Source of the DNA: Arthonia radiata
Lineage: Eukaryota; Ascomycota; Arthoniomycetes; Arthoniales; Arthoniaceae
Direction of reading: 5' to 3'
DNA: 64,000 nucleotides
Assembly (NCBI GenBank): GCA_002989075.1
Contig: PSQN01000016.1
Coordinates: 2,930,336-2,994,335, forward strand
In this document: in pieces, positions 32,191-45,900 of the stretch
Numbering within the stretch: position 1 is the first letter of the stretch
Layout of the letters: the number at the start of each line of letters is the position of its first letter
Program-made: the position numbers and the translations under genes
Notes under the pieces: model-generated
What the model was told of the DNA's origin: nothing
Seen by the model: only the letters and a program-made list of their open reading frames with translations
Database searches by the model: none

Positions 32191-33364
32191 TCAGTCTGCT
32201 TTGCTTCCAGCCGTCTGATTCCCCAGCTCAATATCAGCACTTTCTGATGTTTGTGACTGGGGTGGTTTACGCCATGGCCGTCCTTTGCGGCGGTGCCGCT
32301 GTGGTCGCGAACTCTTCTGCTTGTCACGCTGCTCTCGTTCACGTAACTCGCGAACCAGCTCTTTTCGCACTGCTTCAGCGATCTTCTGATACTTGATTTC
32401 TTTTGCGCGCGTTTCTTGCCGCTCTTCTTCCACTCGCGCTTCTCCGTTACGGTCTTCCTCAAGAGCTGTCCTACGCATGGCCTGTCGTGCTTGATCTGAT
32501 CTCCTTGCACTGACTCTCCGCTCGGCTTCTTGTGCCAGACGCCAAGTCTCTCTTTCCTGTCCCAGTCTGCGCTGATACTGCCAATCGGTCATCTCGTACC
32601 ATCTTTTGTGTCTGTCGGGCTCTCGAGCGTGCAATGCGCGTCGAGGCGGTTCTCGTATACGGCCGAACAATCGATGAAAAAGATTTTCTTCCTGTAGTAG
32701 CTCATGAAACGCGTCCTCAGATTGCCTGATCTCATCCCTCCGTAATGTCGCGTCGTCTTCTCCGATGATGCCCTTGTCTAATGCATATTGGACGATATTA
32801 TTTGTGCTTGCGGCACTGCACTGAAATGTTGTAGGGAAGCTCGCTCGCAGTATAGCCCCCGAGCTGCTTCTCATAATACCTTTCCTGGGCGTCTCTTACT
32901 CTTTCTCGCTGATTCTCTGCAATCTCATTATCGATGATGGGTGGCTGACGCCCCACAGCGAACTGTATAATGGTCTTTGCGCGATCAAAACGTCGGGAGT
33001 GGCATTGGTGTCTGACGTAGCGTGGTAATATTCGTGAATCCTCACGGAGGATCTTCTCTGCGTTCTGACGTTGCGTATACGTATCCTCTTGCATTGCGAC
33101 GTGGTCAATGTCCGTACGACTGTACCACCACCTAACAGCGCCGAGAACGGCGGCGATGAACGTCAAGTTGACTATGAAACCTTCAATGACGCTAACGTGG
33201 TTGGTATTCTGCCAATTTTGAGCTAGCAGGCGATCAGTCAACGCCGTCGTGATCACGGGAACTGTTCAATGTCTCCGCGATCAAGCCGTTCGAGACGAAA
33301 GCTGGAACTTACTCTGTGGAGCAGTTGACTCGCCAATGGCTCCCACTCCGACCAGGCGCCCCAT
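32191..33364 (-). CDS. single-pass membrane protein with long charged coiled coil
   Basis: Three exons, 33313-33364, 32900-33261 and 32191-32820, joined by introns of 51 and 79 nt (both GTAAG donors), restore one frame of 347 residues. An N-terminal membrane segment lies at about residues 39-57 (GFIVNLTFIAAVLGAV), followed by WWYSR. From about residue 65 to the end the chain is extremely rich in Arg, Glu and Gln with heptad-like spacing (EERQETRAKEIKYQKIAEAV), so a long helical rod, ending in a basic stretch. No catalytic domain. It may be an organelle-membrane protein with an exposed coiled coil, but localisation is unknown. Confidence 0.65.
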
Positions 33365-34312
33365 TGCGGCAGCAGAACGGACGACTACTGGGTTGGGAAG
33401 CTTCTGAGGTTGAAGTAGTGGAATGCCTTATTTGTTTTCATGAAATCTGGAAGGAGCCTTCTGAGAGCGATTGTCGAGCCGTGTGTATTGCGAATCTCGT
33501 GCAGGATATGTCTAAAAAGGAGATTCTAGTTGGCGCATTGCTAACATCTTATACTCTCTTCAAATACTTAAACAGTCACTTAACTGTGAGGTTTGCAATG
33601 ACGCAAAACGCAAAGGCCGCAGTCAATGAGCGAGGAATATATTGTACGTTTCACGACCTGACCAAGGAAAGAATTGAACGGCACAACCGTGAGCACAGCC
33701 AGACTTTGGCGCGTCCGGAGCGAGTGCATCTGGAATTGGTGCATCCGGTGCATGTGAGAGGGAGCTTGCAGTGAAATCATTGTCTAGCGATAGATGTCAT
33801 CAGGCGAGGACGATTATAGGGGTGATACACCTGATTACTATCTTATCGCATCAACTGCAATAGGCTTGATCTCATGCGGTGTGCGCGAGACGTCCTGCTG
33901 GCCGAGAAAAGACAATCTTTTTGGTCGCGTCACATGGAATATCCACCTATTTCGAGGTCTTACTTTTGGAGTTGCTGACGTGTGCCACCTGTTGTGCTTC
34001 GCGACCGAACTGATGAAGTTGAAGATTGCAACCAAGAGCTTTTCTGGATGCCTGAAATATCGGGCAACCGAAAGTCGCGCCTTGGACGCGTTCAACGCGC
34101 CTGCTTGGGACAAGATCGTGTGTATGTCCGTTGTTCTGATCCCTTGACTGAACTCGCCACATCGCCCAGCTAGAAAAGTCCAATTTTGCCTTGACGATAT
34201 GTGCAGCCTTGACCGCGCTTACCGTCGGCGCTTGTAGAGACCCTCTAACCTCACCCCTAACTGTAGCCCCGATCTTGGATAACACCTTTCCCACAAATGC
34301 GACATCATTCCA
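33365..34312. other. divergent intergenic region
   Basis: About 950 bp between divergent genes. Plus-strand frames at 33316-33774 and 33794-34147 are unsupported. The right end is the pds5 promoter. Confidence 0.5.
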
Positions 34313-37300
34313 ATGGCGGCTCAGCAACGTGGACTGCACAGACTACGCTTCAATCAATCGGTGACTTGGAAAGCCGGTCGGCCAATCGCTGTCAGCGAGC
34401 TTCTCAAACGGCTGTCTTCCCTCGGTCAAGAGCTTCGAGATGTTGAGCAGGAGGAGTTCGCGACGGAATCGCTGAAAGCTACTGCGAAAGAGCTAGCCTC
34501 CTCGCAACTGCTGTCGCACAAGGATCGAGGCGTGAAAGCATGGACGGCGCATTGTCTCGTAGATGTGCTGAGGCTATATGCGCCTGATGCCCCATACACA
34601 CCGGCAGAGCTCAAAGTATGTACGACAGTACTTCGCCATGTGTGAGGCTGACCATTGCGCAGGAAATCTACTCTCTCTTCATCAACACCGTCATTCACTC
34701 CTTGTCTGATCCGAGCCATCCATACAATAGTCAACACCTCTACGTAATAAACTCGTTAGCGGAAGTTAAGAGTATTATCCTGCTGGCAGATGTCGCCGGC
34801 GCCAGCTCGCTCGTTGTGCGACTCTTCAGTGAATGCTTCGATGTACTCTCTCTGAGCAGCAATGATGTCGGCCGACATGTGGAATACAATTTGAATGCCA
34901 TCATGAATTGCATGGTAGAAGAGAGCGAAGCTTTACCACCGGAAGCTGTAGAGATGATCCTCGCCCAATTCCTGCACGCTGATCCCAGCGTGCGGAGCGG
35001 TACGTCGAAAATTAAGAAAGGCGATGCATCTGTGAAACCAGAGGAAGGACAACATAAGATTTTGAAGCAGCTACCGCCTTCTTATAACGTCGCCAAGAAC
35101 ATATGCAACTCATGCGTTGCACAGATGGCGCGCTATATCAGCCAATATTTCGGCAGCGTTATCATTGACGCGTCGACATTCTCGACTAGCGGCGACGAAG
35201 AGGGTCAAGCTGACATCTCTGACGAGGACATGAAACAGCTTGAGCGAGCGCACAGACTTTTGAGGGAGCTCTGGCGGGTATGCCCAGGCGTGTTACAAAA
35301 CGTGGTACCTCAGATTGAGGCTGAACTATCAGCGGAAAACATGTCCATTCGGTCATTGTCTACAAAAGCTGTCGGCGACCTGGTAGCAGGTATAGGAGCT
35401 GGTGGGGAGATTGCACCACTGACTGTGAATCCTTGCGCGTATCCTTTACTTCCGGCAACTAAACACCAAGAGAACGATAGGCTTAGCAGCGTTCCTCAGT
35501 CTTTCTCTCAGTCGCATCCTACCACATTCCAGCTTTTCCTGGGTCGACGAAACGACAAGTCACACCATATACGCAGCGTCTGGACGAACAGCATTGGCCG
35601 CATACTGGCAACATCAGCAGGGGGAACTGGCTTGGAGCATCACGTTGAGAGAGATCTGATTTCTAGCCTTTCTCAAATGATGAATGACAGCGAAGAAAAA
35701 GTGCGGGTGTCTGCTATCCAATCTGTAGAGCTGCTGAGTGTTCGACAAATCGTGCAAACTTTGGGAGCACAAGGTGGCATGGATGACGAGAGCTGCATTC
35801 TGCATAATCTCGCCGAACGGACTCGTGACCGGAAACTTTCTGTTCGATCTGAGGCAATACAGCTACTCGCGAAAGCCTGGGCCTCGGCGTTGGGGGAGAT
35901 TGCCTCCGGTAAGGAGAAGGTCACAGAACTCCTAGGCAAGGCGCCTTCGAAGATTTTGAACGCCTACTATCTCAACGACACACAGACGAACTGCGTCATT
36001 GATGAGGTGCTTTTTGAGTACTTGTTTCCCATCGGATATCCAGCAATCAAACACAGAGAGAAAGGACTCACAAACGGCGCGACACAAGACGAAGCATCTC
36101 TTGACGCGGACGCGATCAGAACCGAGCGCATGCTATTTTTAATGGACAGTTTAGACGCTAAGGCAAAGGTCGTGTTCTTTGCGTTCATTTCGCGACCAAA
36201 GAGGCTGCATCCATATATGAAAGCTCTCCTTCAAAGATGCGAGGACTATAACGGGGGCGTGATGGAAAAGAAGGATAAAGAGGGAATCACACAGCATCTG
36301 CAAAAGCTTGTTAAGCACCATGCATCGAAGTTAGCAAACCCAGAACGAGCCGAGCAAGACATTTGGAAGTTCGCTAAAGATCACGATCGACGCAGCTACG
36401 CCTTGATCAGGTTTTGCATGGCCCATGATAGTGACTACAGGAAGATACAGAAGTCGTTCAAAGAACTCGAACGCAAGATGAACGGATATCCACCTCAAAA
36501 TGCCACCACATACGAAACTATCAAGCAGCTGGTGCTCAACGTATCGAATCTGTTCTCAAATAAAAGCCACATCCGACCCATCATTGCTTACGCTCAAAGC
36601 AATGAGCATGGCCTTGGAGCGGTGGCGCATGAGATCTTGAAGCATATTTCCACGGAGACGCCTGACATCTTTCAGTCCCACTCAGTCGAACTCTGCAAGT
36701 CGCTCATCGAATCTGCCCCATCGGAAACCGACTTCGACCGGACAAACTCACTGGATTCCCTGAAAGCCTGCGCCTCTTTCGCGCGCAAGTTCCCCGGCGA
36801 GATACCAAAAGACCGCAAGTTCTTTCAAGCCATGACCCAATACGCTCTCTACGGCTCGCCTCCTGCTGCCGCCAAACACGCCGTCACGATCGTCATGTCC
36901 TCTACCGACTCAAAGCAAATGTATGCCAAGGACCTCGTCAAGAGTTGCATTGACGACTTCCAATACGGCGGTTCTAATTTCCTTACTCGCCTTGCCTGCC
37001 TCTCTCAATTGATGCTTCTCGCTGCAGAAGATCTCGAGGACGAAACCGAAACCATCACCGATATCGCCATTAACCGCATCTTGAAACCTGTGCGCACGTC
37101 TCCCCTCGCCTCCGACACTGACTGGACCCACGAGCCCGATGAAGAACTCAGCGCGAAATTGTGGGCCCTCAAAATCCTTGTCAACCGCCTCCGCCATTAC
37201 TCTGACCCAGAGTCCATCAAACCCATCTCCACAGACCTCTACAAAACCCTGAACCTCCTCATCACCGCGCGAGGGGAACTCTCGAAATCCACCACCTCCG

Positions 37301-38922
37301 GCGGCACACCGCTCCACCACCGCTCACGCCTCCACCTGCAAGCCGCTTTATCCCTCCTCAAGCTCTCCTCCAAACGCTCGTTCGACACTCTCCTCTCGCC
37401 ACAAGACTTCCACAACCTATGCCTCACAGCCCAAGAACCCACACCGCAAGTCCGCGCCCATTTCGTAACAAAGGTCCAAAAACTCCTTGGACAAGACCGC
37501 ATACCCTCCCGCTTCCACCTCCCCGTCTTCCTCCTCGCTTTCGAGCCCTCGACATCCGTGCGCGAAGACTCCATGAAATGGCTCCGCGCGCGCGCGACCG
37601 CCCAGCGCCTTGCTCAGGAACACGCTAAAGCCTCTGCGTCCTCCAACGGCTCATCTACACGCCGTGCCAGTCCGGTCCTCGAATCCTGCCTCTCCCGCTT
37701 CATCTCCCTGCTGGCCCACCATCCCGACTTCTCCACCGACCCCGCCGACCTCTCCGACTTCGGGAAATATTTCACCTTCTACCTCTCCTGCGTCGCGCAC
37801 AATTCTAACCTCGGGTACATCCACGGCGTCGCGCAGCGCGTCAAGGGCGTCGCCGACAATCTCAGCGATACATGGGAGGGCGACCTGGACCCCTCGGAAC
37901 GTCTGTACGTCCTGTCTGACCTGGCTCAAGCAGTGATTCGCCAATGGCAGGAAGCGAAAGGCTGGACGCTAGAGATCCCGAAGGAGAAGCCATCGGTGCC
38001 TGCGGGCATTTTTCGTTCGTTGGAAAGTCCAGATGTGGCGAAGCGGATTGCGACGAAGAATTATTTACCGGAGGAGGTCGCGGAGACTGTGGATGTGATG
38101 GTGAAGACGGCGTTGAGAAAGGAGACGAGCAAGAAGCGGAAGTCCGAGGCGGGTGATGAGAGGCCGAGGAAGCGCGCTACGGCGTCGAAACCGGCGAAGG
38201 TGGCGAAGGTGGCGAAGGAGAAGAAACGCGTGGGGACGCCGCTGTCGGGGGATGAAGAGGGGGATGTGGGGAGTGGAAGTGAGGAGGACTGGGGTTCTAC
38301 GAAGAAGCGACGGCCGCACAAGGAGAAGATCGATGAGATTCCTAGTTCTGAGCGGCGGAAGAGTTCGCGCGCTGCGCGCGGGGATCGGAAGAGCTACGCG
38401 GACACGAGGGAGAGTGAAGATGAAGAGGATTTGCATGCGTGGCAGGCGGAGGTGCCGAGGCGGTCGGCTGCTGCGGGGCTGGAGAGTGCGAAGGGGAAGG
38501 GGAAGCAGGGGGTGAAGGGGAAGGAGAAGGCGGTGATGGTTGATGGTGCTGATGATGAGGATGAGGAGTTGAGTGATGTGCCTGATGATCTGTCGAGTCA
38601 CTCTGAAGACGACGGCGGGGAGCGAGAGGGAGATAAAGAAGCAGCAGACGAGGCCGAAGAGCGTGAGCAGGACGAGCAAGCAGCAGGGGACGTCGAGATG
38701 GCTGAGGCTGGGAGCCGCGCTAATGCTTCGCCTGAGAAAGACGACTTTGATATCCCGGATGATGAGGACGGGAGTGGGAGTAGTAAGGAGAATGCGGGTG
38801 CGAAGAAGACTGCTGCAAAGAGTAAAACTGGGCCGAAGAAAAAGACTGCTGCGGAGAAGACGACCGCAAAGAAGCCAGAGCCGAGGGCTGGGACGAGGAG
38901 TTCGAGGCGCGTGAGGAGTTGA
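34313..38922 (+). CDS. pds5: sister chromatid cohesion factor Pds5/BimD
   Basis: Cohesin-associated HEAT-repeat protein that maintains sister-chromatid cohesion and regulates cohesin release. Exons 34313-34615 and 34663-38922 (47-nt intron) give about 1520 residues, a usual size. N-terminal landmarks are WKAGRPIAVSELLKRL, KDRGVKAWTAHCLVDVLRLY APDAPYTPAELK and, after splicing, EIYSLFINTVIHSLSDPSHP. Helical repeats run to about residue 1130. From about 1180 the chain becomes a charged, disordered tail with basic clusters and acidic runs, ending in Lys/Ala repeats and RSSRRVRS, which fits chromatin binding. The family is also called Spo76/BimD in moulds. Codon usage shifts to more C/G in the 3' half; no disruption seen. 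Confidence 0.93.
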
Positions 38923-39451
38923 TGACGGTGTCTGAGGTGATGATGGACGTGACCCGGGTGGGGAGTCAGATGTCGATGTGTTTACTTGAATATGAAAGCG
39001 CTCAGTATATTCACGGCAAATGCATCGATCAGTGTATATAGCGCTGGCGTGGGGAGGGCGTTGGTGAATAATATGGGTAATGCATGATCATGATATGTAT
39101 CGTCTTGCTGTTTCAGTGACGTATAGAAGAGCCGCGTTCTCAGCTGCAGGATCCAATGATCATTATTGGCGGTACCCAACCTCAGGCTGGTCGTTAATGC
39201 TCTCTTCCATCAGTATTTGATCCAACGCCTGGGCCGCAAGACTGCAGACCCTATTTTAAACGCGTCCGTTTATGCCCTACCGCGCTGCTCGAACGCCTCG
39301 CTCGTTATCAATCCTCCCATTATGAGAACCAGTGCACATTGAGTACCCCCTGCCAATCGCAGCGTCTCAGAACTCCATTGCCCTTCGCACCTCAAGTCCC
39401 ATACAGAAAGCTCGAAGCCTGTTAATCATCCATCGCCGCCTCCGAAGAGCT
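38923..39451. other. intergenic, convergent 3' ends
   Basis: 3' regions of pds5 and hat1; no other feature. Confidence 0.55.
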
Positions 39452-41157
39452 CTACTCCTCATCATCACTCACCACCCGCGCCCTCTTCCTCGGCGTGCCA
39501 TTCCGAATCGGTATCTCATCCTCCTCATCCACCACCTTCCGCTTGCCCTTGCGCACCGCGCCATTCACAGCCTCACCGTCACCACCACCCGCACCACCAC
39601 CCACACCCACCACGACCGCCTCACGCCGCTCACACCGCTCCAACACCTTATCATACCCCACCAACACCGTCTCCAACGTCTCCTCCAGCTTCTCCACGCG
39701 CTCCTCGATCTCCAGCTGCTGCAGCGTGTCCGCGTTATGCTTCGTCAATCGCAGCTTGACGAGCATGCGCCACCAGTAATACGCTTTGTCGTTTGCGTCC
39801 GAGGACTTGTCTTTGCGGGTGATGCGCTTCGTGTTACGGTGCGCGGGGGGTATGTTGGCCAGCGTCTGCATTTCTATGAGTCGGCCTAGTTGGCGCTCGC
39901 AGAGCCTTGAGGCGGTTTTGATGGCGCTGATGGTGGATTGGTTGAGGAGTTGTGTTTTTGGGAGAGGGGCATGGGCGCGCGCGGTTCCACCACCAGGGAT
40001 CTCGACGCCTGTGTTGATTTTCAGATCGCGGAACTGCGGGATTGTTGCGCGTAGACGCAACATGTCGTTGACATCCCTCAGGTCGTCGAATTTTTCGTTC
40101 GGATCTTCGACGGTGAGTTCAGCGACGGTGGCGTCGGCGGTGGCGCGCGCGAGCATGGTTGTGTAGAGGTGGGAGCCGTGGGAGGATTTCTGGTAGGGCG
40201 GGAGGACGATGAATTGGGAGATGCGCTGGCGGGCGGGGAGCTGGGATTGGAGTTTCGCGAGGGGTGCGGGGATTTGGGCGGCGTCGGGGGGTGTGGAGGA
40301 GGGTTGGGAGGAGGGCGGGGTGAGGAGGAAGGAGGGCTGGCTCAGGTCGAGGTGGAAGAGGCGGTAGGCTGTTGAGTAGCCGGCTAGGGAGTAGATTTTT
40401 TGGGAGGTGGTCGTGGGGTGCGGGTCGATTGCGTAGCTGAGGAGGTGTTAGCGTAGTCGCGACCAGATGAGGGGTTTGGGGGGAGAGAGGCGTACAGAAA
40501 GTAGATGGTCCATCGCTCTATCGTCCACTCTGGGTCGTCGAGCTCGATGAATGTGCCGCCTTCGATGAAGAAGTGGACGAAGATCTGTATGTGTCGCAGG
40601 ATATGTTTCGCGCGCGCATCTGTGAGGCTGACTTCCCAGATGCCGAATTTGCGGCCGTTCACGTCGTAGGTGTGGACTTGCTCCCCTGGTGGGATGAATG
40701 GATCCGGGTGCTCGACGGGTGCTGGCTTCTCGCCGTCGCTGTCGCCGAAGGGTATTGCTTCGCGTGTGATCAGTTTGGCGCCCTAAATCACGAGGGCGCC
40801 TGCACATCACTTACTGGGTAGAAAGTCTTTTATTTTGTCCTCAATCACGTCGGCCTCCACATCGCCGACGCGCTGAATCTTGTCTCCATGCTCAATGCTG
40901 AGGCCTGCTTGCAATGTGTCCGCCGCGAAGTTGAGGTTGACCCGTAGATGTCGATACCCGAATATGATCTCCTCGTTACCGAATATTGAATATGTGAATT
41001 CAGGGTGGAATGAAATGTCTCTGGAGCTATCGGCGGGTTGCTTTAGAGTGACGTGGACCGCGTCGTTGGAGTTGGCGATGACTAGGATAGGGTCAATGTC
41101 GGTCTGTGAGTACCATTCGCAAAGCGCATGCTTACATTCTTTCGCTTGATCTGCCAT
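39452..41157 (-). CDS. hat1: histone acetyltransferase type B catalytic subunit
   Basis: Acetylates newly made histone H4 (Lys5 and Lys12 in yeast) before deposition. Exons 40815-41157, 40496-40757 and 39452-40436 give 529 residues. N-terminal Hat1 domain: FHPEFTYSIFGNEEIIFGYR and LNFAADTLQAGLSIEHGDK. Middle: HILRHIQIFVHFFIEGG and, across the second intron, WTIYFLYAIDP. GNAT core: SQFIVLPPYQKSSHGSHLYT, with Gln-x-x-x-x-Gly as the acetyl-CoA loop, followed by ELTVEDPNEKFDDLRD. The C-terminus is a coiled coil and a basic, probably nuclear-localising tail (KGKRKVV, PRKRARVV). Start at ATG 41157. Confidence 0.94.
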
Positions 41158-41908
41158 GACGGCGTTTCCAGGGAATGTCAATCGGGTCGTGAAGGTAGAG
41201 AGCAATTGAGGATGTGCGAGGCCCCGAGAGTGACGCGCTTTCGCGACGCGCTCGTGCGCTTGATTGCAGCTAATAGATTGTCCTAATTAGGCATATACAA
41301 GTGGGTGCGGGATAACGCTAGCAGCCCTGTGGAGAGCCGAAGGAGGGACGCAGCGTTCCGTCTGGTGTAAGTGTCTCCAAAGTACCTCTGTAACGGCGAG
41401 GCAAGCTTTGCGGGTCAACGAGTGATCGAGATGCAACGGCTGGAGCGTTGCTGTCACTTCAATGCACGTGGAGCATCAACGAAGCGGTTCAAGAGAATCC
41501 AATCAAGACAACCAGGGGAATCATGCAGGTGAAGCTGTGAGCGCTTCACCTTGTGAAAGATTATTGCGAAACTTGAGATGAGACCGCTTTCAAAGAGCAG
41601 AGCAGGAACCTTTGCAGCGTGCGTATGAATGCTTTCTGATATGAATAAATTGATTAGGGTATAATGCGTCTACTTCCACCAGAGCGAGTGTCGTAACGAA
41701 CAATAGCTGCTCCAGAAACCTTTTCATGATACCTCACATCAATCATAGAGCCTTGCGGCCATTAGTTCCTCCAATGTATTGCCATCCAGAACACCGCGCT
41801 TAGTGAACGAATGTAGCGAACAGAATGGTCTATCGTGGTATCTTCCCAAACGCCTTGCTCAAGTAATCCCTAGTCATCATCAAACTCCACACATGTCAAT
41901 CCGAGGTC
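41158..41908. other. intergenic between hat1 and flbD
   Basis: Upstream of hat1 and downstream of flbD. No gene or repeat seen. Confidence 0.5.
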
Positions 41909-42979
41909 TCAATTGGTGATCTTGCTCAACGCCATGCGGTTATCTCGAGCCGACTGCGACAAGTCCGAGTTGCGAACGTCAGAGGCAGTGACAGAGTTGA
42001 AAGATGGCAACTGGTACTGCTGGTAGGTGTTGCCAGCGTAGCCGTTGCCTGGCGAAGCCATGGCTGGCTGTCGCTGATCGTAGCCGGCGTAGGTGTAGTA
42101 CTGGTTAGCAGCGGCTTGCTGAGCAGCGAAGTCACGGCTTTGATAGAATTCTTGCGGTGTCGGCGGCCATGTTTGGACGCTAGGATTGTAGGAGTACTGC
42201 TGGCTTTGCGGGTAGTAAGACAACTTGTCGTCAGGTACGGCGGCAAGGGGAGGAAGCTCAACAGGTAGGTGAGGCGCGGAAGGTGAGTGATTTGTGGAGT
42301 AGTTCCTCGTCGAGCCGCTGACTAACGAAGGTGGGTTGTCGTCGGAGTCGTGTGAGCCATGCGACACTGCTGATGGCGATGGTACAGAAGGGTCGTAGAT
42401 GTGGCGTTGAGATGCCAGCTGCGCTTGACCGGTGAAGACTGGATGCGGCGGTGGCTGCATGCGAGAGAGCTGAGAGAATTGATCAATGGGGTAGGCTGGC
42501 CGTTGAGCGTACTCAGCGAATGACTGAGTAAAAGCCATCTGCTGTTGCTGTTGCTGCTGAACATTGGGCTGTGGCTGCTCCATGGGCGCTGCACGGTGGA
42601 TGGGTATCCTCCTCGCAGCCTCGGCGCGACGACCCTCGAGACGCTTCCTTCGATTCATACCACCGTTCCACCAGTTCTTCACCGCGTTGTCGCTTCGGCC
42701 ATGCAGACGACGAGCAATCTCGGCCCATCGCTTACCCATTTCGTTGACCATGCGCTCGATCATCTGGCCTTCCTCGGGTGTGATGGGGCTGAGGTTGAGT
42801 GTCGGCTTCAGATTCTGGTGGAAGCGCTCTCGACATTGTTTCGGCGAGCGAAATTGAATGAGTTCGGAAATGCGCACCCAGTTGTGAGCGCCGTGGGTTT
42901 GGACGAGTTGGAGAAGGTACTGGTCCTCTGCCTGAGACCACGGCCCTCGCCGATGCTTTTTGCTGGCCGCGGAAGACAT
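41909..42979 (-). CDS. flbD: R2R3 Myb transcription factor FlbD
   Basis: 356 residues, single exon. The N-terminal 110 residues contain two Myb repeats: RRGPWSQAEDQYLLQLVQ through NWVRISELI with RSPKQCRERFHQNLKP, then ITPEEGQMIERMVNEMGKRW with GRSDNAVKNWWNGGMNRRKR. This is the diagnostic FlbD sequence; in Aspergillus FlbD activates brlA and conidiation. The rest is Gln/Pro/Tyr-rich (a run of Gln near residue 142), as in activation domains. A gene-free region of over 5 kb lies upstream, which is common for developmental regulators. Name by family resemblance; the role in this species is inferred. Confidence 0.92.
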   Translation of the reverse strand: MSSAASKKHRRGPWSQAEDQYLLQLVQTHGAHNWVRISELIQFRSPKQCRERFHQNLKPTLNLSPITPEEGQMIERMVNEMGKRWAEIARRLHGRSDNAVKNWWNGGMNRRKRLEGRRAEAARRIPIHRAAPMEQPQPNVQQQQQQQMAFTQSFAEYAQRPAYPIDQFSQLSRMQPPPHPVFTGQAQLASQRHIYDPSVPSPSAVSHGSHDSDDNPPSLVSGSTRNYSTNHSPSAPHLPVELPPLAAVPDDKLSYYPQSQQYSYNPSVQTWPPTPQEFYQSRDFAAQQAAANQYYTYAGYDQRQPAMASPGNGYAGNTYQQYQLPSFNSVTASDVRNSDLSQSARDNRMALSKITN

Positions 42980-45900
42980 TTTGTGGATGGTAGGGTGATA
43001 GTGATGGGCTGAGGTGGGACTAGTTGACGATGGGTCGCTGCGGTTGTTGAGGCAACCTCGTCGTGAGGGCGACGACAGCTAATCAGATCCTGACACACGC
43101 ACCACTGGATGAGATTTATATCAGACGCATGCAATGGTGACGTTGGTCGATCATCCGGAGGTGGGAGAGTCGTCCGTTGAAGAGGGAACGCTTGAAAGGT
43201 GAGATGACAAGGCTGATAGTGGTGGGCGGCTGGAACAGTTTAAAGAGCACAGATGGCCAGCACTAGGGCGGGGAGTGATTCCTTTAATGACTAGCGGGAG
43301 GAAACAAGCTTAATTCTTAGACCGCAAGCCACCAAACGTGCGCAAGTTCCCAAAGAGAATGGACCCGGTCAGCGGAGCGAAGCGAGATGCAAAGCGAGTC
43401 GAGGGCGCGAGAAAAGGACGAGGGTACAAAAAGCGAGGGGGGGAAGGATAGTATTGTTAAATCAGCGGACGAAGGGTACGAGGAGATGGCTAGAGGTTGG
43501 GGGTAGTCATAATGCCAGAGCAGCGCAGAGGCACCGGACAGGGCCAACAGAGCGAGCAGGGGCAGATGGACCAGGTAGATCCATCGCGAGCAAGTGGAGG
43601 AGATGGGATGGATGGGATGGCGAGGGAGTGATTTGAGTTGTTGTGCAGGGCTAGTGTGCCGGTGGTGCTTTCGTACCAAGGACTGGACTGGCGCAAAGAC
43701 GCGCACCGGCGGCCCCGTTACTTGGAGTGTGGAACCGATCGCGGGAACCGATCGAATGGATCCGCCGCGAGTCTGCCAAGCTTTTTCCCAACGCCAGTCC
43801 GCGTCAACGCTCCTTTTCCTGGAGAGATGGCCTGACCGCTCGCAGGGATTGGCTGTGTCGGCGATCGTGGGCGCCAATCACACGCGACAACGCTCGCCCG
43901 TCTGAGATCTCTCGTTCGCTTAACGTGCTATCTCATTCCTCGCTCACTCCCGACTTTTCCGTACCCCTTCACGCCATCATACCCCCCCGGTCGGCCACAC
44001 TTGCACAAAGACTACCCGAATGATGCGTACATTCCTCGCTTGTAGAGGTGGGCGGTGTAGCTGTGGATGAAAGACTGGCAACCTCCGAGATGGGACGAAA
44101 GGCTACGGACTGCCACCCCTTGCATCCCTTCTGCCGGGGTTTCGGGAAGCGTTGGAGCTTATCATAAAGTACAAAAACCCAAATCCTGAGTCTAAATGTA
44201 TTTTGCGCCGACCGCTCGGAATCTGACGACTGGAGCTCAAGAAAGCCCAGGCTGCCGGCGCGCGCCGACCATGGAATTGGGGGCGCTAGGTAGCTCCGTC
44301 GACTATCGAGTGGTGGTATGCTTATGGTGAGCTCCGTCGCTTGCTCTCAAATTGGCCACTACATGTGTGCGCTGCGAAGGTCACTTGTACAAGGATGCGA
44401 GCCGAACGAGCAGCCATTGAGTGATGGAGCGCACAACGAAGATCGTGATGCAGTTGAATTAAAGACGAGCGTTGTCCAACCGCATCGCATCCGCGGGCAG
44501 CCGTTTGAGACCACGAGAGCTGAGTGCATGTCGTGCGTCGGGTAGCACAAGGATCATGACATCGTCGACCGCATTAGAGTTGACCACTAGTCAAGAGCCG
44601 CATTGATCTCAACCAATCACTGACTCTCAGCCTTGTGCATTTGAGAGCAGAATGACAAATCGCTCGAGAGGGTTAGTCGGGTCGAATGCGTTTCCCCGAA
44701 AGGGCTACAAGGCTGCCTTTGCTCAGCGTCTCGACGTTGGGAGAACGTGGCCGTCGCCGGAGCCTCCCCGCTGACAATAACGTTGCCCCCCGATCTGACA
44801 GTAAACGAGATTACGTTGTTGTCCTCTCCAGCTCTCCACGCGTGATGCGCTCCAAGTGATTTGGCAATGTCGGCGCTCTTCCGGCATGTGCGCAGGTCCG
44901 CTAACAAAGTCGACGAAAACACTCCGTCGAGGCGCGGCAGCACAATCATGCATCCGCATTGAGAAGTCGACAAGGGCAGAAGTCTACTCGCTTGTGTGCC
45001 CCGGTTGCAGCCTCTCGGACAGGTGTGCTCTCGATACCTTCTCCACAACCCGAGACGTGCGGCAAACCCTTACTCGCCGATGCGTGCCTGGGGAATCGTC
45101 ATCGCCGTTGCACCCATTGATACGGTCACAGATCTATCAGCCTTCCAAATAGCCTTATTAGCTTCAACGGCGATTCTCGATCTGCAGATGCCGGGCTCAC
45201 GAGCTGGAGCTTATTCCGACGTGTACATCTTGCGTGTGGGAAGAGTCCATCTTGGAGTATGCTGGTCATGTCGCAGTGTCAAGTTTATCGACACTCTGCA
45301 TCCTGGTTGATTGTACTGCTTCCAACAATGAGCCAACAGCACTTCTTGTTTCAGACCCTTGACATTATTGAGCTTTGGATCGACACTTCCTTGACACTCG
45401 GATCCCTCGTGCCGGTTGATCATGCCAGAGTCTTGTGTGGAGTGCTGAGCACGGGTAGAAGGAGCGCTGGAGATCCGTGTTTCGCTGATGACAAAACATG
45501 CGATGCCGAAGCAGCTACCGCGCTCAGGAGGTCCTCCTTGGCACTGAGCTTCATTCACGACAAGCTTCAACTCAACTCGAACTTCTCATGCACAACAAAT
45601 GGAGCACCACCGTAAGTCCGAAGTCGTCAGCCACGACCGTTTAGCTTGTCTACTTGCAGTCGCGACATATCTCCTGATGCGGAGAGCTCATGAATCACGA
45701 GTTTCGCGACATATGTGCTCTTCTTGTCGCGATAAGTCGGGGTACAACGAAACGCCTCTTCACGCTCTTGACAGCCGTTGAGACGTTCAAGAGCGTGGCC
45801 GCAATGCTCTTCAGCAGCCACGCGCTGCGGTCATCCGACGCATCTCACAATATATCTCAGACTCGATCGTTGGCCGGAAACCGGACTGTCGGGTCTGTAT

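Noticed and set aside
33316-34147. Plus-strand frames of 152 and 117 codons
   Set aside because: First overlaps the antisense of a spliced gene and neither has a recognisable domain.
38065-38679. 204-codon minus-strand frame
   Set aside because: Leu/Arg/Pro-rich shadow of the charged pds5 tail.
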